A DNA stretch of 64,000 nucleotides, taken from contig CM018052.1 of the NCBI GenBank assembly GCA_008638375.1, positions 19,265,571 to 19,329,570 of the forward strand, written 5' to 3'. This document shows positions 1-10,775 of this stretch, piece by piece. The stretch's first letter is position 1; each line of letters opens with the position of its first letter. The notes under the pieces were generated by a model that did no database searches, had not been told where the DNA came from, and saw nothing but the letters and a program-made list of their open reading frames with translations. A program made the translations under genes and the position numbers. Source of the DNA: Nyssa sinensis. Taxonomy: Eukaryota; Streptophyta; Magnoliopsida; Cornales; Nyssaceae.

Positions 1-269
1 GGGATTCAATAACCGGCGGCTGTGCAAAACATCAGGGAAGTGGAAGTTGAACACCAGGGAAGAACGTGGAGATGGCAGGTCTTCAATCTCCATCTTCTTT
101 TCTATCTATTCTTCTTTCTATAGTGTTCAGAAGTCAATTTTGTTTATTTTTTATTTTCCAGTATTACTAGCAATGAAGGCTGTGGAATACTGGACAAAAT
201 ATTGATAAGTTTAATGAATGAGAGTTATGAAGGACTAGTTCCCTTTTTGTCATCCAAGCCAAACTCAAT

Positions 270-356
270 CTTGTTCAATCTGAGCTCGTTTAATAAGTGA
301 GCTTGAAAGTTAGGCTTGAGCTTGGTTGGATTGCCTAATAAACGAGCTTGAACAAG
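270..356. repeat. Foldback (short MITE-like inverted repeat)
   Basis: Seen: the arm at 270-297 (CTTGTTCAATCTGAGCTCG...) is nearly the reverse complement of the arm at 334-356 (...AACGAGCTTGAACAAG), with a short loop between them. The AAACGAGCTTGAACAAG-type sequence is common in plant non-autonomous DNA elements (family knowledge). I could not fix the ends or a target duplication, so this may be the core of a larger element. Confidence 0.5.
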
Positions 357-1558
357 ATAAGGCAAGCCAAGCCCAAGCAGTTTGTGAATTACTCGGTTTG
401 TTTGCAGCCTCAAATGCAGCAAAAGATCAAATAAAATATGGTAAATACACATGCAAAAAAGTCTCTTCTTTTTCAAGCATCCTCAATCAGACCAAAAGGA
501 TTACTTCCTAATTTGAGATTCCTCAATGGTTCTATGTAGATCTTTAATCTCAATCCATATCAATTATGCTAGTGCAGAAGGAATTGCAAGAGAAAGTAAA
601 AAGATTTGATCCAAAATGGCTCTATCCCAACCATATTAAAACACAAACACCTGCTAGTGTGCTTCATGGAGAGAGAACAAAGCACAACAAAAATCAGTAA
701 GAATAAATCACAATTTTTTCACTCTTCATTCCATTGAAATATCACATTAAAATTTTGGGGTTAGGAAACCTTTCCATTTCTAGAACAAACATATTTCCCA
801 TCAACAACGAAAGCGACAAAGTTAAAACAACCTTGTCATAAAAGTGAAAAACTCATTTTAAAACACTAACTAGCAAATCATGGTGACATAATTTTTTTCC
901 TGTTTGCCTTATTTATTCCTCACAATAGCATAAATTTCACTAGTCACAAATCAATTTGATTGTTTAATCACCAATATCTGTAGCAATCAGAACATTTAAC
1001 TCTTTTCAATTAAAAAAAATTGCTTCTTGGCTTTCCTCAATTCACAGTAGAAAGTTAGAGATAAGAGATAGGGAGTGGTAGGGAGGGATTGGAGATGGTA
1101 GAGATGGGAAGCAGTAAAGACAGCAACAAGCAGTAAAAAGAGAGAAGACAAGAGTAGGAGTGTAATGGAGAGAGGGCAGAGAGAATAGAGATGGAAATGG
1201 AGAGTTATGGTTTTGTATATCGAATAATTAGAGTGAAAGGATACGTCACACTGACACGAATCAACACTTGGTATAGTGAGTTGTTAAGAGAATACGATGA
1301 CACAATAAGGACACCACATATACATGTATATATATATATGTATGGTGTACGTACATTGTATGTGTTTATTATGTATGCTCATAGCAATATTGTCAATAGA
1401 TATGTACACACACACACACTGGTGGAAAGGATAAAGGGGTGTATTGAGGGGCATTGTGATTAATGTATCTTAGGGAGCCTCTTTGGTTATTTGACACTTT
1501 TAATTTGCATTTACTGCCATCTTATTTGTAGTGGAGGCAAACCAGTTTGGACATTTGT
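357..1558. other. No gene seen (AT-rich, low-complexity tracts)
   Basis: No coding exon is recognised. The stretch holds AG-rich DNA around 1050-1190 and short TA and CA microsatellites around 1318-1420. The first 190 bases also give no recognisable protein. They could lie inside the upstream intron of the MraY-like gene whose 3' exons begin at 7261, but no 5' exon of that gene was found. Confidence 0.5.
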
Positions 1559-1565
1559 AGGTGGT

Positions 1566-2130
1566 TTATGAAGCACAGACACTCTATTTTGGCTCACGGG
1601 TTCGTATCGGATATATGTCGGACACAGATACTCTCAGACACTTCCCAGACACATGCGGACAAGCGAAAAAAGTGTCTAATTTTTTTTTCTTTTGAATTTC
1701 GGACACGTTTTGAACAAGTTTACTTATTTATATATAGATTTTTTCTTCTTTTTCTCCTTTTCTTCTTAATTCTTGTTTGGTTATACATATATAGACACAC
1801 ACACACACACATATGTTCTATGTGATTGTAAATTTATTTTAGAACTTGAATTATGGATGTTGATAATTAAATGAATAAGTTCTTGGGTTTTTATTTAATA
1901 ACTTTGTTATTTTAACATCTTAATAATATTTTTGTGATTTTTGTGTTTTAATGTCAATTTCAATTGAAATAATATTAGATTTTTATTATATGGTCATATA
2001 AAAAATTTATATATTTTCAACGTGCCTCTGGCGTGTCCGTGTCCTAATCTTACTTTTTTGAGAAATGACGTATTTGGGTGTCCGTGTCGTGTCGTATTCG
2101 TGCCTCGTGTCCGTATCTGTCCTTCTTAGA
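1566..2130. mobile_element. hAT-like MITE, GACACG-rich ends, 7-bp target duplication
   Basis: Seen: AGGTGGT occurs directly before (1559-1565) and after (2131-2137) a 565-bp block. The block begins TTATGAAGCACAGACAC and ends with the rough inverse, whose reverse complement starts TCTAAGAAGGACAGATAC. Both ends are full of GGACAC/GTGTCC motifs and the interior is AT-rich and non-coding. Short imperfect TIRs with a 7- or 8-bp duplication fit a non-autonomous hAT-like element. The superfamily is inferred. Confidence 0.65.
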
Positions 2131-2169
2131 AGGTGGTCCTATGTTTTTAGGTAGTGTCTATCCTATAGG

Positions 2170-2850
2170 TGAATTTGGAAAAGAGAGCTCATTCTAATTG
2201 GAGAGGTTGATGATATGAATTGTTTGGCATGCACATGGACTCGTCTTTGCTACCTATTTGGGCCTTCATTTGAGTTCATCACTTAAGGCACCTCTATTTA
2301 TGATTTTGTTGTGGAGGCACTATGCGAGGAGGTTGGTTGAGTGGAATAGACAATACTTATTTAATGGAGGAAAACTTATTAATAGCACTTTCTCTTGCTT
2401 ATTTCATTTCTCTCTTCTATTTCGACATTCAAGGGGGACAGGCTTGAGAATGTTCATAGGATTTTTTATGGGTTGGCCTAAGAGAGTAGTTTAAATGTCA
2501 TTTATGGGTTGGGATTCAATATATTCTCTCATTTGGAATGGAGGTTTTGACATCAATTTCAAATTGTTTAATCTAGCTCTATTAGAAATTGGTTGTGGGA
2601 GTATGCAAAGGAGAGTCATTGCCTTTGGAAGAGGATGGTGGAACAGAAGATAGGTAGTAGGTGGGAGAATTGGTGTTCAAGGGAACTTAAAATGTCTTGT
2701 GATGTGGAATTATAGAAAGTCGTTAGTAAGGGTTGGAAGTACTTCTTGAAATATATCAGTTACGTATTAGTATGGGTTAGAAAGACTTCTCAAAATATAT
2801 TAGATTCCTTGTTGGTAATTGTTTACAGACATGATCGATCCAACAAGTAA
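2170..2850 (+). pseudogene. LINE (non-LTR) ORF2 remnant, part 1
   Basis: Decayed coding sequence of a plant L1-type LINE. In shifting frames I read DRLENVHRIFYG (about 2437-2472), then NWLWEYAKESHCLWKRMVEQ and KGWKYFLKYIS. These match the stretch between the reverse transcriptase and the zinc-binding domain of plant LINE ORF2 proteins. Several stops and frameshifts break it. A 36-bp piece of this region is duplicated imperfectly (2724-2759 and 2768-2803). It appears to continue after about 3780, so something has separated the two parts. Confidence 0.6.
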
Positions 2851-3779
2851 TTGATCAGATCCAAAGAGGGAGAGAGAGAGGGAGAGGAGTGAGTATTCTT
2901 CGTCAAACAGCCATGGATACCAGAGTGAGGTGGTAGAGAAGGGGAAAGTATGAGCAATCTAGTTTAGAGAGATTCCATGAGAGCAAGGGCTAGAACAAGT
3001 TTCGATCGACTATATTGTACAGACAGTGACCTTAACCATGGTCCTATTTGCTCTCTGGATTTGGGGTTTACTTGAAGAAGCAAGGGTTGTACTAATCACA
3101 CAGAGTATGTTATAGCAGCAATTACTGTTTACAGTGATGTGAGTGGGCTATTTATAGCAGTGTCAGTACGTGAGTTTGTTAGGGTATGATGTCACCCATA
3201 ACAAACCTCCCACATGCGTGCTATAGTTCAAAATATGAGATAGTTATGAGGTGGAACGTAATAGAAGGATCATGGAATCTGAGTGGAATCTCTCTTTCTA
3301 AAAGGACCTTGGGCATTCTTGTACATGAATCATGTGATGAACACCTTGGGAGTTCCTTGTACTTTAGCATCCAAGCCACAAAACCCTGAGTATCCCAAGT
3401 AGTGGGTTTATAATATCTTTCAGTACTATAGCCACATGCCAGACTCAAAGAGTCTCCCTAAGGTTTGCCTCCAAACCTTAAGGCATCCCTATGAGGGAAG
3501 AGTAAAGAGTTCCTTGAAGGGAACTTTTTCTTAAGAATCAGCCAAGTCTAGGAACCTTAAAGTGGCCCGATCAGATCTTGATAGAATATTGCTAAGTTTG
3601 GGGCTATGATTAGCTCGACCAACACTTAGGCTTATTTTGATAGTGCTAAGTTCACGGACTAACAAATAGTTTGACTTATGGTCGCACAAGATTGGATCGA
3701 GTATTCATTTTGTCGATCATGACCTTTTGGTTGTTGTTGATGTTGCTCGAGTACCTACAGTAATATAGTCAGTGGGTTT
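2851..3779. other. Unidentified insert splitting the LINE remnant
   Basis: No coding domain is recognised. The LINE reading stops near 2850 and resumes near 3780, so this roughly 0.93-kb block is probably an insertion. A TATA-like GGCTATTTATAGCAG near 3147-3161 hints at an LTR promoter, but no TG...CA ends or target duplication could be fixed. Confidence 0.35.
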
Positions 3780-4640
3780 GTTTTTGTCCCATTTGCTTGT
3801 GCAGGGATGGTCCTTAATGTAGAATATTCCCAAATCTATAACCAGATAATAGTCAATGAGGAGGCTTTGTTGGCAAATTATGTAAGGATGACCAAGGGAG
3901 GGATGGTTTGGGATCCCAAGTTTTACAGGACTTTTTAGGATTTGAAATTAAAGGAGGTTGACCCCCTTTTGGATTGTTGTATGCCCAAGTGGTGGACTTG
4001 GGTATGGATGATTTTTTGAGATGGAAGGCTTCAAAAAGGGGTAATTTAAGGTTCAAACATTTTGTAGGGTGTTTGGGGAACTAAGCTCTGAAGGTTCTCC
4101 TTGGAGGTGATTTGGCATTCAGGAGGCCTTACTAAGGTGGCATTCTTTGGAAGGACTACAGCTCTGGGTGGGGAGGATTTTTTCATCCCTGATAGTTGCT
4201 ACTTCTGCAAGAACTTGGAGGATACAGTAAATCAGTTGTTGACTTGTTTGTTTAGTTTTTTTGTTTTTGTTTTTGTTTTTTTTTTTTTTTGGGGGGGGGG
4301 GGGCTTTTGCCTAAATCCTCCTTTGAGGTGTTGGCTTATTGGAGAGGATCCATGGTGACAGAGAGTTTCGTATGTGGTAAGTTACACTTTGTCTTCGGTG
4401 GTGCATTTGGAATGAGAGGAACAGTTGTGCCTTTGAATGAGTGGAGTTACTTGTTTTGAAGTTAAAACATATATATTTAAAAAAAATTTGAATTATGGAG
4501 CAATCTTGTCTTGTGATTAATTATTCTGTAATGTTTTCAGGAGACTTCATAGTATTATTTTTGCATAGTCCTGGATGTGTACACATTTTGTGTAGCGGGT
4601 TTGCACCCCATTGGCACCCTTCAGTTAGTACATTTTATCT
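3780..4640 (+). pseudogene. LINE ORF2 remnant, part 2, with 3' end
   Basis: Readable pieces are NEEALLANYVRMTKGGMVWD (about 3850-3912), then TKVAFFGRTTALGG and CYFCKNLEDTVNQLL (about 4130-4245), which resemble the zf-RVT zinc-binding domain of plant LINEs. WCIWNERNSCAFE (about 4403-4440) matches the segment near the ORF2 C-terminus. The following GGGTTTGCACCCCATTGGCA-like sequence resembles a plant LINE 3' tail. Stops, frameshifts and a T-then-G homopolymer (4276-4303) interrupt it, so it is dead. Confidence 0.65.
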
Positions 4641-4740
4641 CTTAAAGAAGAAGAATATGTACACTCACTTACTAGATGCATTACCGCCACTTTACTTCAC
4701 AGATCTTGTTGCTGGACATTTCAAGAAAACCATCACGTTA

Positions 4741-4792
4741 TACAATTGCAGATGTTGTTACTTATAAAAAAAAAATGCAATTGCAGATGTTG
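4741..4792 (+). mobile_element. Ultra-short LINE 3'-tail insertion with target duplication
   Basis: Seen: 4741-4757 and 4776-4792 are 17-bp direct repeats with one mismatch (core CAATTGCAGATGTTG). They flank an 18-nt insert, TTACTTATA followed by a poly(A) run. That is the expected product of a target-primed LINE insertion truncated almost to its tail. Origin is inferred; replication slippage is the alternative. Confidence 0.55.
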
Positions 4793-5025
4793 AAATCTTA
4801 GTTACTTTGGTTTCAACATTTGGTTTTTAAAGTTTTGATTTCATGATGATAAGCTGCATTAAGTGTTGGTGTTTTGCCAGGGGCAAACCTACGTAATGTT
4901 TTGAAATTTGTCTTTCCTATATAATTTCATAACATTTTAGAAGAGACCCTAAAAATACATGATGTTGGTCCCCCGGTCTTTCCTTATATTATAGGGGGCT
5001 TGATTGGAAAAGAAGGGGGGGTCGG

Positions 5026-5115
5026 GTTAATTACAGTTTACTCCCCTGTAGTTTGGCCCATTCACCTGAACCCCTCGTATTTCAAAGTACAATGCTAAAC
5101 CCCCCTATGATTGTG
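5026..5115 (+). repeat. Terminal tract copy 1 (TTAATTACA...CCCCTG type)
   Basis: Begins TTAATTACAGTTTACTCCCC and contains CCCCTCGTATTTCAAAGTAC. Related copies are at 5843-5945 (same strand) and 6985-7090 (opposite strand). Such tracts are terminal sequences of a widespread plant non-autonomous DNA transposon type. Confidence 0.5.
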
Positions 5116-5830
5116 GGTAGTATAACATATTTTGGCTTGATGTTTGGAGGTGGTGACACCTCGCTAAAGAGCAAATTTCCAGATCTATTCCGTATTGCAC
5201 GTGGCAAAGAGGCAAGGTTAGCTGATAGGGGTGGTTTGGGATCCCCATTTTGTTAGAGCATTCCAAGACTAGGAGGTTTCTTTGGTGATGAATTTTTTTT
5301 GATATGTTATATGGGACTCAAGTGGTGCTCGAGAGGGAAGATGCTATTTGTTGAAAGGCCAGTCTGAATGGCAAGTTTGGAGTTATATCCTATAATACTA
5401 TTGCAAGGTATTGGGTAGCAAGCTTTCGTCCCCTCGAAGTTGGCCTTTTTTGGATGGGTGCAGCTTTGGAAGTGATTCTCACATTGGATGAAAAAGAGAG
5501 AAGATGCTTCCTAATTGATTTTGCATGTGTAAGAGATCGGAAGAGTTTATGATCCATTTGCTCCTGCATTGTATGGTTGGTAGAGATGTGTGGTCTGTGC
5601 TCTCCCGCATTTGCTCCATGTGCTCTTTTTGGGTTTTTTTTTTATTTATCATGCCCGAGTTTGTTAAGGACCTCTTTTGTGTTGAATGGCAACCAGCCCT
5701 CAGATAGGATTCAAAGTGCTTGGAGAGCAGCTCTGTTGTGTGTAATGTGGTGTCTTTGGTGAGAATGCAATAGAAACACTTTTGAGGAGGTTGAGTTGCC
5801 TCTTCATAGATTAAAGAAAAATGTAGTAGA
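5116..5830 (+). pseudogene. Second LINE ORF2 C-terminal remnant
   Basis: In broken frames: FGGGDTSLKSKFPDLFRIA and KEARLAD (about 5146-5226), a zf-RVT-like stretch EEFMIHLLLHCMVGRDVWS (about 5541-5597), then SAWRAALLCVMWCLW (about 5718-5762) and ECNRNTFEEVELPLHRLKKN. This order is that of the plant LINE ORF2 C-terminal third. It is a different copy from the remnant at 2170-4640, because the same domains recur. Frameshifts and stops show it is not functional. Confidence 0.65.
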
Positions 5831-5842
5831 TATTTTTTATTT

Positions 5843-7090
5843 GTGTAAATTATACTGACCTCCCCTGAGATTTATCGATATTACACACAAACTCCTGTGA
5901 TTTGAAAAATTATACTAACGTACGTCCCCTGTCAGAGTTTGTATCTTGACATTGTTAATGAATAAATTGAAATTACCTTATTTCCCTTAAATTTTAAACT
6001 ATTTTTAATTGTTTAAATCAAATAAATTAAAATTAAAAAATCTCATCTTTTTTCTCTCTAGATTCAAAGACCCAAATCAGTCACGAAAAAAGCATACATT
6101 TGTTCTCACTCTGTTTAATGCCCCCATTCAATTTTCTCCTCTTTGAATCTGCAAAGCCTTTCTTTATTTTGTAGAATAGAACCAAAAAAGAAAGAGTAGC
6201 AGAAGAAAAAGTGGCTTTAACACACGCTTGAGAGTTTTTGGTTGATTTTAACAGCCAAGAAGATCTTGTAATGAAATAGTGAGTGGGTTTTTGAGAGAGA
6301 GGGCCGGGCAGTGGCAGAGGATGGCGCGCCTGCATCAACATTTGTGGGCTTGCAGATGGTCTTGGTGAACGACAATGGAACCAGTGGCGTTGTGATTGGA
6401 CGATTGCGGTTGCCAACAATCAGATTTGCTTCTATTCTCATGAAAGATGATATCGACGATTTGCGACGGCACCAGATGATCTTAGATCTGGATTCTTGGA
6501 TTTAAATTTGCTGTCATTTTTTTGACTGATGATGGTTCAATGGTTGATATAGTGAAATTTTGGTGGCTGAATTGGTAGTCGCGGTGGCTTGGTTTTGTGT
6601 ATCCATCTCAGTGTGTCAGTGTATATATGAATATGTGTATATCCTCCTACTATTATTAGTTCACTTAAAGAGTTTCCAATGTCTTGTACCCATATCCAAT
6701 TTACCCCAATAAATTGATCCATCATTGATTCGTTACTGGAGCACTTCGACGCCAAAACGTGGTCGGAATTCTCATATGTGGCCAACAATTTCTCCATACT
6801 GTAATTTCTCCAACTTTCTTGCATTTCCTCATGTAGTCTCCCACATGTGTGTGTGTGTGTCTATATACATGAGTTATCCCCCTTTGGTGCTTGTTTGTAA
6901 TATATACTCCTTATTTATTAAAGAAGAAGAAAAAAACTATTGGTGTTAACAGATAATGTTGACTAAAATACTGTCTTTATCTCTTTAAACTAAAATCACA
7001 AGGGGTATTAGCATCACATTTTGAAGTACAGGGGTCTCCCTAAAAACGGGGCAAACCTTAAGGGGGCAAAGCGAAGTGTAATTAAGCCAT
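5843..7090. mobile_element. Non-autonomous DNA element with long imperfect terminal inverted repeats
   Basis: Seen: 5843-5945 (AAATTATACTGACCTCCCCT...) is roughly the reverse complement of 6985-7090 (...AAGCGAAGTGTAATTAAG). The right end also pairs well with the copy at 5026-5115, so the true left end could be either. The interior carries a GC-richer stretch (about 6295-6480) with a 64-codon open frame I do not recognise, then TG-repeat DNA and a LINE-tail-like TTATTTATTAAAGAAGAAG near 6911. No transposase is visible. Confidence 0.45.
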
Positions 7091-7260
7091 AAAATTCTTG
7101 TGCGTGAATCTCATGCGCTGTAAATTTGAATGGAAAATGTTATAATTTCACCCCCTCCCCCTGAGGGTAAACTATCCTAGATGTTTCTAACCAAGAAATG
7201 TTTTTGAACCAACCATTTCGTAGATATATCTCAAGTACTAACTCTTGTTCTTTTAATCAG

Positions 7261-9604
7261 AACTTGCTGTATTTGGAGCATCGATGGCAGGAGCCTGTAT
7301 GGGTTATCTTATGCACAACCGGTACCAGGCATCTGTTTTTATGGGTGACACAGGATCCTTGGCATTGGGTGGAGCTCTAGCTGCAATGGCTGCTTGTACA
7401 GGAATGTTCTTTCCACTATTCATTTCATCTGGAATCTTTATCCTTGAAGCAGTATCAGTTATAATGCAGGTATTTTATTTTATTTTCAATTCCTTTTCTT
7501 TTTTTCTTTTTTTAAATTATACTTGTGACCTTACTCTTCACTTGATGCCGACTCTTGCATTTTACATGTGCAATTGGTGTATGGCCATACAAGCCATCAC
7601 TTCTTGCATTTTTTTACGTATTTTCCTTTTCATGTTTTATCAATATAATTTATTTTTCCTCTTGATCCCTTAGTTTTCCTCCTGATGCCCTTACCTCACT
7701 CATGGCCTTCTTCTAGAGATTCTATTAGTGGCTGAATAAAATTGCTGTTAGATGGTGCTTGAAAGAATAGAAAATAATTTAAAGAAAGAAAAAAAGAGCA
7801 CAGACTACTTATTTTATTGGTTTTGGGATATGCATCTTCTTTTGTGCTGAAATTTGAAGTTTAGAAATTTCATTTATTGCCTTTTTACTTCATATTACTT
7901 TGATCATGCTGAGTTGAATAAATTCTTCAATTACCTGTACAAAACTTACTTTCTAAAATTGCCAAAGATTATACCCAAACTAAATTTTTTGGAAAGGTTT
8001 ACCCAAAAATTGTACTTGATAATGAATATTTTGATTCATAACTGAAATTGAACTTCTCTTATGATTCATTGTATTTTTTATTTGATTCATGCTTTGCAGA
8101 GCTTGATTCCTCAGTTTGTATTATTATTGGTTTTTTTATTTTTTTTTGTAGATTGCTATATTGGAAAGTTGGTTTGTGCTAAACCATCTTCTACCACATG
8201 GAAAGTTTAACAAACTTTCCTTGAATATATTAAGGAGACAGAAATCCCACTAACTTGTGGGAAAGAGAGTGGGGATGGTGAAAATGATCCAAGTCTACAT
8301 ATTATAACACAACACGCACGGTCAGGCACTTGGACACATGGCACATGTGCATGCGATAAGAATCGTACGGCCATTTTTATTTAATTGGATCAAGTGAGAA
8401 GCAGTATTTCATAACTCTTGGGAGTTTTTTTTTTTATTATAGGAAATAACGAATTTTTAAATCCTAAAAGGCACAAATTCGAATTGAATAATCATATAAA
8501 TGAAAGGACACCAATTTGAATTAAACAGACAAACTGTTTTGTAAAGGTGCCTTTTACTGAAGAGTTATAAACATTCAGTAATTTGTCTATACAGACAATC
8601 GTGAGTTAATCCAGGAAAATACTTCTCTGGAATTCGTTCTTTTCTTATTCTATTTGCTTCCTTCAAGTCAAATGTTCGATAAAAAGTTCTACTGAAAATC
8701 TGTAGAATTGTTGTCTGCAAATTGGTGATTTTGTTGTGTTGTGGAAGTGTGTTGTTTGAACCCGGTAGTAAACTCATTTGACTGGGGGCAATTAACATAT
8801 TAAAGACAGTGTTTCTAGATGCGCCTCAAAGTCTCAACAAATCCTGATCTTACCCTATTCCCATAACAATTTTGACTTATCAAAAGTCCTTTTTATGAAA
8901 CCCATTTAATGAGAAGTACATTGCATTGAGAGATAGAGATAGAGAGAGAGGCTGCTGAAAGGGAACAAAACAATATTCGAAGGCTATGCTAACATTTCCA
9001 AATATGGGGACACTGAAGCCCATCCGGTTTGGACTGCCTCTAATTTGTCTGGCAATTTATCTTATCAAGTAACTATTGATTTCCGTATGATTCAGAAGCT
9101 GCTTCAGCAAACTAGTATGCAACACGATCAACACCCTGAAAGTGATGAATTTGGAACCTAAAGTTACATTTATAATCTGCATTTGCATAGCAACCAACAA
9201 CCAAGGGTTATATAGAGACATAAATCCACACACACGTGAATACATGCATGCCAGCAGACATTCAGGTGCAAACCTGCATAGGATTATTTATTGATGGGTA
9301 GGCAGGCAATGGTTTTTCGTTTCCAAAATTTGTATGAAGATATGGCTACAGGAACTAAGAAATGAACAGTGATAAATGCAATTTTTTCCATGTCTGATTA
9401 TGGAATGTCCTTGTGTTTTAGGTATCCTTTTACAAGACCACCAAATGCTTACATGGAGCTGGCTGCCGCTTGTTCTGGATGGCACCCTTTCATCACCACC
9501 TTGAACTATGTGGATTCAAAGAACCAATCATTGTTGCAGGCGCATATGTTATTTCGTGCATTTTAGCTTTATTTGCGGGATATGTCGGTCTAATTTCGGC
9601 ATAA
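7261..9604 (+). CDS. MraY-like phospho-N-acetylmuramoyl-pentapeptide transferase, last two exons (partial)
   Basis: Plant homologue of bacterial MraY, a multi-pass membrane enzyme that moves phospho-MurNAc-pentapeptide to an isoprenyl phosphate carrier in peptidoglycan synthesis. Exon at 7261-7469: the acceptor is ATCAG before AACTTGC and the donor is CAG/GTATTT. It encodes [15 protein letters not shown]...[21 protein letters not shown], with the family's MGDxGS motif (Asp codon 7347-7349) and two hydrophobic segments. Last exon 9422-9604: it starts VSFYKTTK, has the FHHHLE histidine motif (9491-9499) and ends AGYVGLISA plus TAA. The split codon before 7261 shows more exons upstream, including the DGLDGLA motif exon, which I did not find in the window. 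The intron 7470-9421 is AT-rich and non-coding. Plant MraY homologues are linked to plastids, and their role in angiosperms is unclear. Oddity: Cys or Trp stands where Arg/Lys is expected at several positions of the last exon (see findings). Confidence 0.9.
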
Positions 9605-9684
9605 CTGGTGAAAGGAAACCCCATCTGTTAATGTAGTTGGGCCACCATTCCTGAAATTTTTTTTTTTTATTTTATTATGGGAGG

Positions 9685-9805
9685 AGCTATTCCCACTCCT
9701 CCATCAAACTTATGTTTTGCATTCCAAAACCACTATTGATGACTGAGGAACTTTTCACAATTTTGGAGTGTGAGATTCTATTAGGGAGTGGGAATAGCTA
9801 TTCCC
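9685..9805. repeat. Foldback with 16-bp palindrome in the MraY-like 3' region
   Basis: AGCTATTCCCACTCCT at 9685-9700 pairs (15/16) with GGGAGTGGGAATAGCT at 9784-9799. The right arm overlaps a perfect palindrome GGGAATAGCTATTCCC (9790-9805). This looks like a small MITE. It begins 80 bases after the MraY-like stop codon, so it may be in the transcript. Confidence 0.6.
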
Positions 9806-10721
9806 TTAATTATTTCAAAACTCAAAAGAAGACGCTTTCTGTTCATCTCTTTATTTTTTGCTCAAGAAAATGTGAAAGTAATAGAATTCCTGTACATAAA
9901 TTTATTAGGCCAGTTTTCACTATAAACTTATTGCAATACCAGACTCTTGAGCCTATAATAGAAATTGCATACATTGCAAAATCATTTGAGTAGTAAGCTG
10001 TTTGGTTGATTAACTAATGGAACCATGGCATCCATGATATGTAGATTTCCAGTGCTTTAGGGAGCAATGGGGCTGTTTTTATATGGTCTCTGCATATTTT
10101 GCTCGGTTTATCTTAAAATGTGATAACCAATTGCTCCCTGCTTGTGAATCTTCTCAACTGATGAAAATGCCTTTGTATTTCTCCAACCTTGTTTTCTTTC
10201 ATTACAATTTTTTTTTTTTGCTTTAATCTCCCCTAGTGTTACCATATTGTGCCAAACTTAATTTTCTCATATAATTTTCATTCAATATAAATTCTACACC
10301 CTTTCTTTATTCACCATCTTTCACTGAGATTTTCAAATTCCCACCCTCTATATATTTAATATGATTAAAATTCATGTATTTTTCTTCCTTGATTTAGCAA
10401 GCCTACATGTATGCTTCATGCTCAACTTTTCTTGCACTGTTTTACTTCTATCTTACTTTTTATTTTATTTATATTTTCCCAACTTTACGCATTCTATTTT
10501 ATTTTTTTTTACAAATTTTATAACACTCCCATTCTACATTATATTACTTTTTCCCCTTTAAATTTCATGTTACTTTTGTTATGAACTTGCTCTTTAGTAA
10601 TTTTACTTTGTCCCCTTTTTTTAAGTCTATTACTTAATTATTGAGTTTTTTAAATATCTTTCCCTCTTTCTTACTTGTCGTTCAATATACATTTAAAATT
10701 GTTAATCTATGTTACGAGGTT

Positions 10722-10775
<54 letters not shown>

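Noticed and set aside
1..190. 5' exon of the MraY-like gene at the window start
   Set aside because: Translations in all frames show no MraY motif; the AACACCAGGGAAGAACG region stays unidentified.
6311..6505. 64-codon open frame (+) in a GC-richer stretch, as a possible captured gene
   Set aside because: No recognisable family, overlapping open frames on the other strand, and a position inside a decayed transposon. Kept only as a note.
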